Source: Shewanella sp. Choline-02u-19
GTDB lineage: Bacteria > Pseudomonadota > Gammaproteobacteria > Enterobacterales > Shewanellaceae
Reading direction: 5' to 3'
Assembly: GCF_002836205.1 (NCBI RefSeq)
Contig: NZ_PJBE01000010.1
Location: 195,480 to 259,479, forward strand
Length of the DNA: 64,000 bases
The notes beneath the pieces are model-generated. The model saw only the letters and a list, made by a program, of their open reading frames with translations, was not told the origin of the DNA and did no database searches. How positions within the stretch are numbered: the first letter of the stretch is position 1; each line of letters starts with the position of its first letter. Made by a program: the position numbers and the translations under genes. This document shows, piece after piece, positions 22,537-32,698 of the stretch.

Positions 22537-22570
22537 TCTTATTGCGAAAGTATTTACTTTGCAAATAGTG

Positions 22571-22600
22571 AAATCGGCGCATACAGCGCCGATTTTTTTT
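22571..22600 (+). terminator. Intrinsic terminator of gyrB
   Basis: A 10-bp stem (AAATCGGCGC with GCGCCGATTT), loop ATACA and a T-run follow about 35 bases after the gyrB stop. Confidence 0.9.
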
Positions 22601-22669
22601 GTTGTATTGCATATTAATCTTTACCACAGCCTTAACAGTGGTGGATATTATTACTCCCGGTCATCGAAA

Positions 22670-23710
22670 TTGTTCAAAAAAGCGTTTAAAAAGCTGTTTA
22701 ATATCAGAGATAAAGTGATCATTGAGAAACCTAAAAGTTTCAGCGGTCAGGCAGAATACTCTCAAGCTATCTCATCAGTACCTCCAATAAACAATACTCC
22801 TTCAGCCATACCGCCTGTAGCGCCCATCGATATATCAGCACTGTTTTATAGTTTGTTATTTCCTAGCACCTTACAAAATGGTGTGGCTAACGAGTTAGAA
22901 AAGAGCGTATTTAGACGGGTAGAGGCAGCACTGTCTTCTCCTAAAGCCATTGCGGAAAGAGTGTTGAAACTCCCGACACAAGTGGCGGCGCTAGATAAAC
23001 AGTTAGCAGATGAATCTAGCAACACTAAGGTTTTACTGGCGCTCATAGAAAAAGACCCTGTGCTGAGTGTTGAAGTGCTAAAGCTATGTAATACTCCTTT
23101 GTTTAGGCGCAGTGAAAAAGAGATCACCAGTTTACAACTGGCTATTGTGCAACTTGGCCGAGAGCAGATAAGGCGCTTTATTACTACGGCGTTATTGCGG
23201 GACTGTATCGAGATCAAAGCCATCTATTTTCGCCGTTTTGGCTCACAGATCTGGCGTCACTCAATGCAAGTCGCTTACCTTGCAAGCGAGTTAACTGATG
23301 AAGATGCTGACAGTGCATTTCTATTAGGGCTTATTCATGATGTTGGTAAAATCGCTATCTTCAAGTTGCTATTAGAAGCTTTTAAGCAGGCCGATCCGGG
23401 TGAGCAACCTTGCTCAAGCTTATTTCGACAGGTTATGACAGCGAAATCGTTAAGTTTAAGCGCCTTACTTGCCCAGCACTGGCAGTTACCAGCAGTATTT
23501 GAGGCTGAGCTTGGTCGTTTGGCTGTTGTGGATTCTAAGCCTGTTGGTGGCTTAGCTGAAGTTGTTTGGCGGGCTAACTTAATCAGTGAATGCTCTATGT
23601 TGTTTGAAGCCGATAAGCTCAATGAGCAGCAACTTAATCGGTTGTTGCTAGAAGCTGGTCTTGATAGAGGCGGTTTTGATGAGCTACATCAAAAGCTTAT
23701 TATGTTTTAA
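22670..23710 (+). CDS. HDOD-domain protein
   Basis: A cytoplasmic protein with a central HDOD domain, a degenerate HD-like fold found in bacterial signalling proteins. Visible features: a basic N-terminus (FKKAFKKLFNIRDK), then from about residue 100 the domain proper, with ALIEKDPVLSVEVLKLCNTP, SLQLAIVQLGREQIRRFI and the HD-like LLGLIHDVGKIAIFKLL. The frame is open further upstream, but that part overlaps the gyrB terminator, so I start at TTG 22670 (346 residues) without a good ribosome-binding site. Here HDVGK is preserved, unlike many HDOD proteins that have lost their metal residues, so catalytic activity is not excluded. The role is unknown. Confidence 0.75.
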   Translation: MFKKAFKKLFNIRDKVIIEKPKSFSGQAEYSQAISSVPPINNTPSAIPPVAPIDISALFYSLLFPSTLQNGVANELEKSVFRRVEAALSSPKAIAERVLKLPTQVAALDKQLADESSNTKVLLALIEKDPVLSVEVLKLCNTPLFRRSEKEITSLQLAIVQLGREQIRRFITTALLRDCIEIKAIYFRRFGSQIWRHSMQVAYLASELTDEDADSAFLLGLIHDVGKIAIFKLLLEAFKQADPGEQPCSSLFRQVMTAKSLSLSALLAQHWQLPAVFEAELGRLAVVDSKPVGGLAEVVWRANLISECSMLFEADKLNEQQLNRLLLEAGLDRGGFDELHQKLIMF

Positions 23711-23739
23711 TTTGCGGTTATCACCTAGGGGCAGATACA

Positions 23740-23766
23740 AAAAAGCCCCTAATTAAGGGGCTTTTT
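23740..23766. terminator. Bidirectional terminator between the HDOD gene and glyS
   Basis: AAAAAGCCCCT and AGGGGCTTTTT form an 11-bp stem with loop AATTA, with A- and T-runs on both sides serving both convergent genes. Confidence 0.9.
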
Positions 23767-23791
23767 ATTGGGTTACAGTAACAAAATTACA

Positions 23792-25861
23792 TTACTGCAG
23801 CAGTGAGATATCAGCAGCATGTAAGAACTGTTCACGTAGGCTAGTAAGTAGCGCTAGGCGGTTGTTCTTAAGGGCTTCATCGTCATCCATCACCATCACA
23901 TCTTCAAAGAAGGTATCCACGCTTTCACGTAGGTTTGCCAGTAATGCTAGCGCTTCTTGATAGTTAGCCGCAGCAAACAGCGGTGCTAATTGTGGTTGCA
24001 GTTCATTTAGCTTAGTGGCGAGGGCTTTTTCTGCTGGTTCAACGAGCAGTGCACCGTCGATAGTCGCAGGAAGTTCACCTTCTACTTTAGCCAAGATGTT
24101 TGATACACGCTTGTTAGCGGCAGCCAGTGCTGATGCTTGCTCTAACGTTCTAAAGTGAGCAACAGCTTTAATGCGGCTTTCAAAATCTGCAGGTGCGGTA
24201 GGGCGACGAGCCAATACGGCTAGAATAACGTCTACACTCACTCCTTGATCTTGGTACCAAGCACGGAAGCGACCCATAAAGAACTCAAGTACTTGCTCTG
24301 CAACCTTGTCGTTCGTTAACGTTTCACCATGTAACTCTTGTGCTTTAGCAATCAAATCAACAAGATCGAGTGGTAAGTTGTTTTCTAAACAGATACGTAG
24401 AATACCAATGGCTGCACGACGTAGTGCAAATGGATCCGCTGCGCCTTTCGGTGCTTGGCCAATACCAAAAATACCCACTAAGGTGTCTAGCTTTTCAGCT
24501 AAGGCAACACTAATTGAGATAGGGGCGGTTGGCACTGTATCGCCTGAGAACTTAGGCTTGTATTGCTCTGATAATGCCACGGCTACCGCTTCAGTCTCAC
24601 CATTAAGACGTGCGTAATGCATACCCATGGTGCCTTGAAGATCGGTGAATTCCATGACCATGTTAGTCATCAAGTCAGACTTAGATAAAAGCCCTGCACG
24701 CGCAGCTTCTTCGCTATTAGCACCAATGCTGGTGGCGATATAACCGGCCATTGCTGATATGCGTTCTACGCGCTGCTTGATGGTGCCAAGCTGCTTTTGG
24801 AATACCACAGTTTCTAAACTTGTAAGACGAGACTCTAGTGAGTTTTTCTTATCGGTTTCGAAGAAGAATTCTGCATCGGCAAGACGTGGGCGAACCACTT
24901 TCTCGTTACCGGCAATAATCTGCTGCGGATCTTTAGATTCGATATTGGTGACAAAGATAAAGTTAGGCATTAGCTGGCCCGCTTTATCAAATACTGGGAA
25001 GTACTTTTGGTCGCCTTTCATGGTGTAAACCAAGGCTTCAGCCGGCACGTCTAAGAACTTCTCTTCGAAGCTCGCCGTTAGCACTACTGGCCATTCAACC
25101 AGTGATGTAACCTCTTCCAGTAAGTCGTCTTCTAGATCGGCTACGCCACCTAGTTTAGTCGCTGCTGCTTCTGCATCGGCTTTAATCAGTGCTTTACGCA
25201 CCTCATAGTTGGCCTCTACTTTACCTTGTTCTTTTAGTGCTGATAGATAGTTGTCGGCATGATCAAGCTCGAAGCTTGGTGTGCCCATAAAGCGGTGACC
25301 ACGAATAACGCGAGCCGACTTTATACCTAACAACTCACCTTCAACAACATCACTGCCAAGGAGCATCGTCACTGTGTGAACTGGGCGAATAAATTGAGTG
25401 GTGTTGTTACCCCAGCGCATAGGCTTAGGGATAGGCAGCTTGTCTAAAGAGCGTTGTGCCATCGCGGCAATAAGGCTTTTTGTTTCAACACCAACCACTT
25501 TAGCTTGATGTAGTAACCATTCACCTTTATCAGTTTTAAGACGATCAGCTTGCTCTACAGTAATACCATTACCACGGGCCCAGCCCATAGCGGCTTTAGT
25601 GGGGTTACCGTCTGCATCGAATGCTTGTGCTACTGCTGGTCCACGTTTTTCGACCACTTTGTCAGCCTGAGCTAAAGCAAGTTGGTTAATGCAGATAGCT
25701 AAACGGCGAGGGGCTGCATGCCATACCGCAGTTTCAAAGCTAAGCTCAGCTTTTTTTAGTTCATCTGTAAAGTTGCTAAGAAAAGACTCAGCTAGCTTAC
25801 GCAAAGATTTTGGAGGTAGTTCTTCAGTGCCTACTTCAATCAGTAAGTTTTCAAAATTCAT
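23792..25861 (-). CDS. glyS: Glycyl-tRNA synthetase beta subunit
   Basis: Beta chain of the alpha2-beta2 glycyl-tRNA synthetase that charges tRNA-Gly; it binds the tRNA and edits. It begins [20 protein letters not shown], with the family's GTEELPP and the [10 protein letters not shown] and DPFALRRAA regions. At 689 residues it matches E. coli GlyS (689). It lies 11 bases after glyQ in the same operon. Confidence 0.98.
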   Translation of the reverse strand: MNFENLLIEVGTEELPPKSLRKLAESFLSNFTDELKKAELSFETAVWHAAPRRLAICINQLALAQADKVVEKRGPAVAQAFDADGNPTKAAMGWARGNGITVEQADRLKTDKGEWLLHQAKVVGVETKSLIAAMAQRSLDKLPIPKPMRWGNNTTQFIRPVHTVTMLLGSDVVEGELLGIKSARVIRGHRFMGTPSFELDHADNYLSALKEQGKVEANYEVRKALIKADAEAAATKLGGVADLEDDLLEEVTSLVEWPVVLTASFEEKFLDVPAEALVYTMKGDQKYFPVFDKAGQLMPNFIFVTNIESKDPQQIIAGNEKVVRPRLADAEFFFETDKKNSLESRLTSLETVVFQKQLGTIKQRVERISAMAGYIATSIGANSEEAARAGLLSKSDLMTNMVMEFTDLQGTMGMHYARLNGETEAVAVALSEQYKPKFSGDTVPTAPISISVALAEKLDTLVGIFGIGQAPKGAADPFALRRAAIGILRICLENNLPLDLVDLIAKAQELHGETLTNDKVAEQVLEFFMGRFRAWYQDQGVSVDVILAVLARRPTAPADFESRIKAVAHFRTLEQASALAAANKRVSNILAKVEGELPATIDGALLVEPAEKALATKLNELQPQLAPLFAAANYQEALALLANLRESVDTFFEDVMVMDDDEALKNNRLALLTSLREQFLHAADISLLQ

Positions 25862-25872
25862 AAGTTATTCCT

Positions 25873-26778
25873 CTACTTACCGATTGGGAAGCCAAGAGCT
25901 TCACGTGCTTGATAGTAAGCTTCAGCAACACCCTTAGCCATGGTACGAACGCGTAAGATATAGCGCTGGCGTTCAGTAACCGAAATAGCGTGGCGTGCAT
26001 CAAGCAAATTAAATGCGTGAGAGGCTTTCATGACTTGCTCGTAAGCAGGTAATGGTAGCGGCTTTTCAAGTGTTAGCAGATGTTGGCAGGCTTTCTCGCA
26101 GTCATCAAAATTTCTGAATAACACTTCAACATTAGCATGTTCAAAGTTATAAGCTGATTGCTCAACTTCGTTCTGGTGGAAAATATCACCATACATCACT
26201 TTGCCCAATGGGCCGTCTGTCCATACGAGGTCGTACACGTTGTCGACTTCTTGAATGTACATTGCAAGACGTTCAAGGCCGTAAGTGATCTCACCTGTTA
26301 CAGGCTTACACTCCAATCCACCTACTTGCTGGAAGTAAGTAAATTGCGACACTTCCATGCCGTTTAACCAAACTTCCCAGCCTAGACCCCAGGCACCTAG
26401 AGTAGGTGATTCCCAGTTGTCTTCAACAAAGCGCACGTCATGAATGTTCATGTCGACACCTGCGGCAGCCAAAGAACCCAGATAAAGCTCTTGAATATTA
26501 TCTGGAGATGGCTTTAACACGACTTGGAATTGATAGAAGTGTTGTAGGCGATTCGGGTTGTCGCCATAACGGCCATCAGTAGGGCGGCGACTAGGTTGAA
26601 CATAGGCACAGCTCATTGGCTCTGGGCCTAAGGCTCGTAAGAAGGTCATAGGGTGGAATGTTCCAGCACCTACTTCCATGTCCAATGGTTGTACGATTGC
26701 GCAACCTTGCTGCGCCCAGTATTCCTGAAGGGTCATTATGAAACCTTGGAATGTTTTTACGTCGTGTTTGGTCGTCAT
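25873..26778 (-). CDS. glyQ: Glycyl-tRNA synthetase alpha subunit
   Basis: Catalytic alpha chain of heterotetrameric glycyl-tRNA synthetase. It starts [20 protein letters not shown] and contains [20 protein letters not shown] and FQVVLKPSP, typical of the class II active site. With the start at 26778 it is 301 residues, as in E. coli (303). The frame stays open leftward-upstream to 27024 but that would run over the start of the divergent tag gene and is not homologous. Located 111 bases from tag. Confidence 0.98.
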   Translation of the reverse strand: MTTKHDVKTFQGFIMTLQEYWAQQGCAIVQPLDMEVGAGTFHPMTFLRALGPEPMSCAYVQPSRRPTDGRYGDNPNRLQHFYQFQVVLKPSPDNIQELYLGSLAAAGVDMNIHDVRFVEDNWESPTLGAWGLGWEVWLNGMEVSQFTYFQQVGGLECKPVTGEITYGLERLAMYIQEVDNVYDLVWTDGPLGKVMYGDIFHQNEVEQSAYNFEHANVEVLFRNFDDCEKACQHLLTLEKPLPLPAYEQVMKASHAFNLLDARHAISVTERQRYILRVRTMAKGVAEAYYQAREALGFPIGK

Positions 26779-26889
26779 ATCCGCTTGTCTACTGCCTGGA
26801 AGCTTAAATAGAAAATGGTGTCGATTATACCTTGTAGGATTAAGCTTATATAGGTTATTTTTTATCTCATAGATTAAAAATATAGGATT

Positions 26890-27456
26890 ATGACAATGGA
26901 AGTGACACGTTGCGGTTGGGTCGGAAAAGATCCTATCTATCAAGAGTATCACGATAAAGTGTGGGGTCGACCTGTATACGACAGCCATGAACTGTTTGCC
27001 AAACTCTGCCTTGATGGACAGCAAGCAGGGTTGTCGTGGTTAACTATTTTGAAGAAACAACAGAATTACGAAGCTGCTTTTGCCCATTTTGACCCGGCAA
27101 TTATTGCTACTTTTGATGATGATAAAATAGAAGAACTGTTGCTTAACCCTGGGATTGTTCGCAATCGTTTAAAGGTGAATTCGATTATTAAAAACGCCAA
27201 GGGCTACATGGCTTATGTAGAGCATGGTAATGATTTTTCAGAGTTTTTATGGAGCTTTGTTGGTGGTGAACCCATAGTGAATCATTTTACTTCAAGTAAA
27301 GATTTCCCTACACAAACTAGTGAATCAGAAGCAATGTCAAAAGCGCTAAAAAAAATGGGATTTAACTTTGTCGGTCCGACAATTTGCTATGCGTTCATGC
27401 AAGCCGTTGGTATGTTCGATGACCACACAATAGATTGTTTTTGTTACAAAAAATAG
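26890..27456 (+). CDS. tag: DNA-3-methyladenine glycosylase I
   Basis: Removes 3-methyladenine from alkylated DNA, starting base excision repair. It shows the family N-terminus [20 protein letters not shown] with the zinc-binding Cys and His residues, the helix-hairpin core and the C-terminal [20 protein letters not shown]. At 188 residues it is typical. ATG 26890 or the second ATG two codons later could be used. It is divergent from glyQ and convergent, seven bases apart, with the following minus-strand gene. Confidence 0.97.
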   Translation: MTMEVTRCGWVGKDPIYQEYHDKVWGRPVYDSHELFAKLCLDGQQAGLSWLTILKKQQNYEAAFAHFDPAIIATFDDDKIEELLLNPGIVRNRLKVNSIIKNAKGYMAYVEHGNDFSEFLWSFVGGEPIVNHFTSSKDFPTQTSESEAMSKALKKMGFNFVGPTICYAFMQAVGMFDDHTIDCFCYKK

Positions 27457-27463
27457 TTTTTAA

Positions 27464-28114
27464 CTAAGGTTGTGTCATTACTAAATTCGATGGGTCGTCA
27501 GTGTGTAAGTAGATAGCCTTAAATTCCACTTCACCAAACTCATTTGTATTCAAACTTACAAAGCTGATGTTGGAGTCAAACCTAGCTAAGTGAGCTTTAT
27601 TTTCTGCTGATATCTCATCTGCTATTAGCGAGATGGCACATATTCGACCTGCGCATGCTAGGTGTTGGTCAAATATATTCGCCTCTTTAAGTTCTAATAG
27701 CTGTTGCTTGAGCTGGCTGTCTCTTTTGATGGCGAGCTCACTGTCTAAAGGTAGATTAGATATGTGCTGAATAAATTTATTCATATTCTTCGCTACCTTT
27801 GTTATTGCTCCGCTATTTACAGTACCTTGGCTATTAATAAAGAAGGCATCTGTTGATTGATGATCAGTGATCTCAGAGTATATGCTTGTGTTTGCAATCG
27901 GTTGAATTTCTACCTTTTGGTTTTCTTCTGGGCTTTGTTGATTAGATGAGACGAGAGTTGCTGTTATTTTTTGATTGATCACATCTGTAGAATCAAGTGG
28001 GGCTATAGACGTTAACTCTGGAGTGGTTGTTGGTTCTTTTATAAAGTAGTTAGTAAAGATGACCGATACGATTATGGTGGCGAATATTAGCGCTATGACA
28101 TTAACTATTTTCAT
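27464..28114 (-). CDS. Hypothetical membrane-anchored protein
   Basis: I do not recognise the family. The N-terminus (VIALIFATIIVSVIFTNYFI, about residues 5-24) is a single hydrophobic helix with a positive start, so the protein is probably anchored in the inner membrane with a periplasmic body of about 190 residues. A Ser/Thr/Pro/Gln-rich linker (25-75) precedes a folded C-terminal part containing the pair CAGRIC (two cysteines, possibly a disulfide). It lies between tag and a parS-like palindrome and is transcribed alone. Confidence 0.6.
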   Translation of the reverse strand: MKIVNVIALIFATIIVSVIFTNYFIKEPTTTPELTSIAPLDSTDVINQKITATLVSSNQQSPEENQKVEIQPIANTSIYSEITDHQSTDAFFINSQGTVNSGAITKVAKNMNKFIQHISNLPLDSELAIKRDSQLKQQLLELKEANIFDQHLACAGRICAISLIADEISAENKAHLARFDSNISFVSLNTNEFGEVEFKAIYLHTDDPSNLVMTQP

Positions 28115-28207
28115 TTATTATTCCGTTAATTTTTGACAAAGAAGTCCTTTCTCTGTTTTGCAGCATAGAGCAATTAGTCCGTTAGCGGAAGTTTTTGGCA
28201 TTAAATA

Positions 28208-28239
28208 AAAAAGGATGTTCCACGTGGAACATCCTTTTT
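28208..28239. promoter_or_regulatory. 32-bp perfect palindrome containing a parS-like site
   Basis: The core TGTTCCACGTGGAACA (28216-28231) is a perfect palindrome that matches a parS variant I recall from pseudomonads. It is extended by GGA/TCC and five A/T on each side, giving a 32-bp loopless palindrome. It lies 102 bases past the stop of the minus-strand amidohydrolase gene and may double as its terminator because a T-run flanks it. Confidence 0.7.
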
Positions 28240-28340
28240 GGTTACTGGCTTAAAATATTCATTTTTGTGTCAAAAATAAATTTTCATGAAACTAAAAATC
28301 CAGAGCTAAGTTAGCCAGATTGTAAAATTTAAAATAGAAT

Positions 28341-31300
28341 TTATTTTTCAAAAAAGAATGGTTTTCTCTCTTTCCCATTATTTTTTGAACCGCCATTTAA
28401 CTGGTCCATCGTTTCCGCATTGTAGAGCTTACCGTTAACCATGGTATAAGTGACGCGATCTGTTACACGGATATCTTCAAGCGGATTGCCGTCGATAACA
28501 ATCAAGTCGGCCAACTTACCTTGCTTGATTGAACCAATTTGATGATCCATTGCAAAGTGCTTAGCCGGATTAATGGTTGCTGTTTTTAGCACTTCAAGAT
28601 TACTCATTCCACCTTGAGCGAACATCCACATTTCCCAATGGGCTGCTAAACCTTCTCGCTGACCATGAGCACCAATGTTTGACTTAACACCGATTTCGTT
28701 CAGTTCATTGGCTACACGTGCAACATTGAAATGATTGTAATGTTCATCGGGTGCAGTAGGGCGACGCATTGAACGCGCATTCAAAATGTCTGATGGGACA
28801 TACATTGAAAGACGTGGGTGAGCCCAAACATCTGTTTTGTCGTACCAGTAGTTTTCACCTGAGATGCCACCATAAGCCACAACGAGTGTCGGTGTATAAC
28901 CCACATCGGTTTGACTCCAGAACTGTTTTATATCGCTATAGATATTAGCCGCTGGTAAAGAGTGCTCAATACCTGTGTGACCATCTGCAATCATGGTGAG
29001 GTTATGTTGCAGCAAACTACCACCTTCAGGAACGACCATCATCTCAAGTTCGCGGGCTGCGGCGATAACTTGTTGACGTTGGTTACGACGCGGTTGGTTA
29101 TAACTCTTCACGCTAAAGGCGCCGACTTTCTTTAGGCGTTCTAAGTGGAATTTCGCATCATCTAGTGAGTCAATATGCGATGTATAACCAGGCGCATTAG
29201 CACCATACAAGATGGTTCCGGTTGAGAAAATACGTGGGCCAGCGATGTTACCTGCTTTTTGCTGCTCCGATGCGGCAAAAATTTCGGTAGTATCGTTTGA
29301 TGGATCATGAATCGCGGTCACACCAAGAGATAAGTTCGAGTAAAGTTCCCAGTTCTGCTGTGGGATAATTTCACTTTCACCTTGAGCTCCGTGTGCATGG
29401 GCGTCAAACAAACCAGGCATTAGTGTCTTGCCTTTAATGTCGATGACCTTGGCATCACTTGGAATATCGATTATAGATGCAGGACCGACACTGACAATAT
29501 GGTTATCTTTGACGATAACAGTGCCATTTTCGATGACTTCATCATTCTCCATAGTGATAATGTTGCCGCCAACAAAAGCAATTGTTCCACGTGGAACATC
29601 AGCTTTTTTAGTAAAGCCTAGATCGGTAATCTTTGGCTCGACCTTATTGGTATCATCAGTCGCAGTTTCTTTATATTGAATATCGACTTTAACTTGGTAA
29701 AGTTCAGGGCCAAGCGTCCAATAAATCTGGTCGTTAGTGTTGTTCCAGCTAATGCTTTCGCCTGCGCGAACACTGAGTTGAGTGACGGGTAAATTACTCG
29801 CCTTGGGTCCAATTTCAACCGTTTCGCCATGCTTAGCAAAAGGGGTAACATAAACCCTAAAGCGCTCGGCAAAAGCGAGTTGCTTGCCGTCTGGTGAAAC
29901 TCTAAATTCAGTTGCATGCTTACTGGTGTAATGGACTCGCTTTTCAAATCCGTTTAAGCCAATTGATGCTAACTGCGGTGTTTCGTCACTTTCCATAAAG
30001 TAGACGCGTTGGTTATCTGCGCCGAATTGAGGTTGGTAACCCGAAGCTGTGATCTTAGTATTTTTATCGCCATCTACATCAACTTGGTAAAGGCCTGTTT
30101 CCTGCGACCAAGTTTTTGGGGTGATATAGCCACCTTTAGCTTTGCGATAAACGACGGTTTCGCCATCGGGTGAAAAGGTAGGTTCTACATACTTACCTGG
30201 CTCTTTAGTCAGCACTTTTACGCGCTTATTGCGCACTGTTGCTAGACTCACCGTTCCTTGTTCTTGGTCATCCCAAGTGGTGAATACAATACGCTTGCCA
30301 TCCCGAGACCATTGTGGGAATAGTTCGCGAAGTTCACTGTCTAGCTTGGTTAAGCGTTCCATTTTTCCATCTGGTAGGCTTTTAACCCAAATCTTACCCA
30401 GTGCTTCAAAAGCGACCTTTTTACCGTCTGGTGAGACTTGCGCCATTCTCAACATCTTCACATCGAAGACATCTTTATCAAGATCTTGTTTAAAGCGAAC
30501 GGCAGGCTGTACTGTGCGCTCTGACTTTACACTGAAAGGGATCTGCTTAACTGTCTTAGACTCGACTTCGAGTTTATTAATTTTACCGTTAGCCCAGAAT
30601 ACAATCTCTTCGTTGTCGGCGGTCCAACTCATCGTAGGATATACACCATGAATAGCCCAGGTTTCTTGCATATCACGATCTAGCTCGCCATAAAGTTTTT
30701 CTGTTTTCCCTGACTTCAAGTCGAGTAGATACAGAGATGACTGGAAGCCATCGCGTTTGATATAAGCCAGCTTTTCACCATCAGGACTTGGAGTTGGACG
30801 GATTGCGCCGCCAGTGCCTTGGATAATAACTTCGATATCGCCCGTTTGGGTATCGTAACGTTTGATTTTGTAGATGCCTTTCACTGAATCTTTAGAATAG
30901 TGAAAGGTCTTCCCTGGAGTAGCGTCTTGGCTAAAGTAGATGTAACGGCCATCAGGCGAGTATGCAGGTTCGCCCAAGTCTTTTTGTTCATTCGGTCTTT
31001 CAGTTAATTTTACGCCTTCACCACCCGCAACGTGGTACATCCAGACTTCGCCAGCGCCTAAACTGCGGCTACCAGTATAATGTTTACGTGCAACTAGGTA
31101 TTGTCCGTCAGGACTCCATGCAGGGCTGTTAAGCAGACGGAATGTTTCTTCGGTGACAGCGCGAGGGTTACTACCGTCGGCTTCCATAACCCAAATATTG
31201 TCGCCGCCATCTTCATCAGAGGTAAACGCAATATACTTTCCATCTGGGCTATAGACTGGTTGCATCTGCCAAGCAATACCCTTGGCTAATGGTATTGCGT

Positions 31301-31541
31301 CGCCACCGTCGACAGGTATCTGGTAGATATCTCCGAGCAGATCAAACACGATGTGTTGACCGTCAGGGCTGACACTGACATTCATCCAAGTGCCTTCATT
31401 AACCTCAATCTTAACTTGCTGAAGTGGTGCATTTGCCGGTGCATTCACTTGCCATGTTTTTTTGTCTTCTTCGGCGACAATAGGGGTACTGAAGCTAAGT
31501 GCAATTGCTGCATATAGAGGGGTAAGCTTATTTTTTAACAT
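28341..31541 (-). CDS. Periplasmic TolB-like beta-propeller plus amidohydrolase protein
   Basis: A large exported protein with two parts. Residues 1-23 are a signal peptide ending PIVA-EEDKK. About 40-640 contain repeated PD40/TolB blades (VSPDGQHIVFD, YSPDGKYIAFTSD, YSPDGRYIYFS and so on). About 650-1040 are an amidohydrolase: GKTLMPGLFDAHAHG gives the first metal His pair, FSVKSYNQP a likely bridging Lys, and later SLPAANIYSD, NIGAHGQREG and the C-terminal GSIKQGKLADLIVIDGNP. The substrate is unknown; propeller-amidohydrolase fusions of about 1,060 residues recur in marine gammaproteobacteria. It is monocistronic and contains a parS-like site. Confidence 0.85.
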   Translation of the reverse strand: MLKNKLTPLYAAIALSFSTPIVAEEDKKTWQVNAPANAPLQQVKIEVNEGTWMNVSVSPDGQHIVFDLLGDIYQIPVDGGDAIPLAKGIAWQMQPVYSPDGKYIAFTSDEDGGDNIWVMEADGSNPRAVTEETFRLLNSPAWSPDGQYLVARKHYTGSRSLGAGEVWMYHVAGGEGVKLTERPNEQKDLGEPAYSPDGRYIYFSQDATPGKTFHYSKDSVKGIYKIKRYDTQTGDIEVIIQGTGGAIRPTPSPDGEKLAYIKRDGFQSSLYLLDLKSGKTEKLYGELDRDMQETWAIHGVYPTMSWTADNEEIVFWANGKINKLEVESKTVKQIPFSVKSERTVQPAVRFKQDLDKDVFDVKMLRMAQVSPDGKKVAFEALGKIWVKSLPDGKMERLTKLDSELRELFPQWSRDGKRIVFTTWDDQEQGTVSLATVRNKRVKVLTKEPGKYVEPTFSPDGETVVYRKAKGGYITPKTWSQETGLYQVDVDGDKNTKITASGYQPQFGADNQRVYFMESDETPQLASIGLNGFEKRVHYTSKHATEFRVSPDGKQLAFAERFRVYVTPFAKHGETVEIGPKASNLPVTQLSVRAGESISWNNTNDQIYWTLGPELYQVKVDIQYKETATDDTNKVEPKITDLGFTKKADVPRGTIAFVGGNIITMENDEVIENGTVIVKDNHIVSVGPASIIDIPSDAKVIDIKGKTLMPGLFDAHAHGAQGESEIIPQQNWELYSNLSLGVTAIHDPSNDTTEIFAASEQQKAGNIAGPRIFSTGTILYGANAPGYTSHIDSLDDAKFHLERLKKVGAFSVKSYNQPRRNQRQQVIAAARELEMMVVPEGGSLLQHNLTMIADGHTGIEHSLPAANIYSDIKQFWSQTDVGYTPTLVVAYGGISGENYWYDKTDVWAHPRLSMYVPSDILNARSMRRPTAPDEHYNHFNVARVANELNEIGVKSNIGAHGQREGLAAHWEMWMFAQGGMSNLEVLKTATINPAKHFAMDHQIGSIKQGKLADLIVIDGNPLEDIRVTDRVTYTMVNGKLYNAETMDQLNGGSKNNGKERKPFFFEK
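29583..29598. promoter_or_regulatory. parS-like palindrome inside the amidohydrolase gene
   Basis: TGTTCCACGTGGAACA is a perfect 16-bp palindrome identical to the core at 28216. It encodes part of DVPRGT on the minus strand. Confidence 0.65.
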
Positions 31542-31821
31542 GCTTGTCCTATTTTTTGTTGTAATTGTTCAGGAGTTGGCAGTATTGGTAACAAGTAGAG
31601 TCTACTGCGATAACTGTTATCGCATAAATTCGTTAACAGTAAAACAGAAATACTGTTTCAATTAGTTAAGATCTGCTGAACGGTGCAGCGCAGTAAATTA
31701 GAATATGGGCCAGTAGGATTTTATTGTGTAGAAGAGGTTGAGTTGAATGATCTGGTGGGGTGTTCAAGGGGACGGCAACCGCTTTGTTTTTACTTAAAGC
31801 GGTTATCTACAATATGAGTTG

Positions 31822-32265
31822 TTATGCTAATTTGAGTGAAACCGTGTCGTTAATAGCAATACAGGCGTTAGTTATTACACGGCAAGTAACTCCGCCGCGC
31901 CAATCTGGCTGCAGTGCTTTTTCTAAACCGGGATAGGCGATTTCCATTTTTTTACACGGATCTGTTTCACCTGTTATCTCTAGGGTGAGTTCACCGATGA
32001 CAAGTTGCTTGCCTTTATCTTCTGCAGAAAACGCAATGCCTTCGACTAGAATATTGGCTCTGCGGGTAAACCAAGGAAGACGTTTATCAACCTCATTACA
32101 GGCCAGTTGCCACTGCTCGATAGACATTACGGTCACTTGACGCTTACCTGGGCGGCCAAAGATGTCATTTTCAACACCCTTGGCTTGAGTCACGGCTGCA
32201 TGTTCTACCGTTATCATCTCGCCACGTTTTTCTGTTTTATATGCAATACCAATTAGCTTTGCCAT
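31822..32265 (-). CDS. MOSC-domain protein
   Basis: A 147-residue stand-alone MOSC protein. MOSC domains occur at the C-terminus of molybdenum cofactor sulfurase and in YiiM-type proteins and are thought to bind sulfur or molybdenum cofactor. Visible are the RPGKRQVTVMS strand, the RRANILVEGI stretch, and GETDPCKKM with the family cysteine at the likely sulfur-carrying position. The start is ATG 32265. It lies 36 bases after tusA, a sulfur-carrier gene, which fits sulfur handling, though the substrate is not known. Confidence 0.82.
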   Translation of the reverse strand: MAKLIGIAYKTEKRGEMITVEHAAVTQAKGVENDIFGRPGKRQVTVMSIEQWQLACNEVDKRLPWFTRRANILVEGIAFSAEDKGKQLVIGELTLEITGETDPCKKMEIAYPGLEKALQPDWRGGVTCRVITNACIAINDTVSLKLA

Positions 32266-32301
32266 CGGAAAAGTCCTTATGTCCGTTTCAGGTAATTAAG
32301 G

Positions 32302-32547
32302 CTATAAGCCTTTCTTTATCAAATATTGATAAGGGGTTGCTTCTGTTTGACTAGCAATAAGAGTGTGGTCCATGAATTCACAAAAGCTAGGGATGTCACG
32401 AGTCGTCGCTGGATCATCAGCAATGATCAATAAAGTTTCACCATTGTTCATGCGTCTAACTGACTTACGCACCATCATCACGGGTTCAGGGCATCTTAGC
32501 CCTAAAGCATCGAGTTGGTGTTGTGCAGTATTAAATTGGTCGCTCAT
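32302..32547 (-). CDS. tusA: Sulfur carrier protein TusA
   Basis: A small sulfurtransferase that passes persulfide sulfur from IscS toward 2-thiouridine in tRNA. The signature [20 protein letters not shown] carries the active-site Cys19. The length of 81 residues matches E. coli TusA. It is followed by the MOSC gene, in the same direction. Confidence 0.95.
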   Translation of the reverse strand: MSDQFNTAQHQLDALGLRCPEPVMMVRKSVRRMNNGETLLIIADDPATTRDIPSFCEFMDHTLIASQTEATPYQYLIKKGL

Positions 32548-32659
32548 ATTACCTCAGCAGAACGATTAAACAGAAGAGGCTAATATTACTCCAGCGGATG
32601 GGTATATCCAAGCTTGTCGCCAGATTTTGTGAACTTGGATTTATTTGCTGAAAACGCTA

Positions 32660-32675
32660 GGTTCCACGTGGAACA
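32660..32675. promoter_or_regulatory. parS-like site between tusA and ybaK
   Basis: GGTTCCACGTGGAACA matches the palindrome at 28216 except at its first base and is the rightmost of five such sites. Confidence 0.6.
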
Positions 32676-32698
32676 TCTTTAAGGATTAAAATCCTATT

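Noticed and set aside
30229..30651. 140-codon plus-strand frame inside the amidohydrolase gene
   Set aside because: Antisense shadow of the propeller repeats; no independent evidence.
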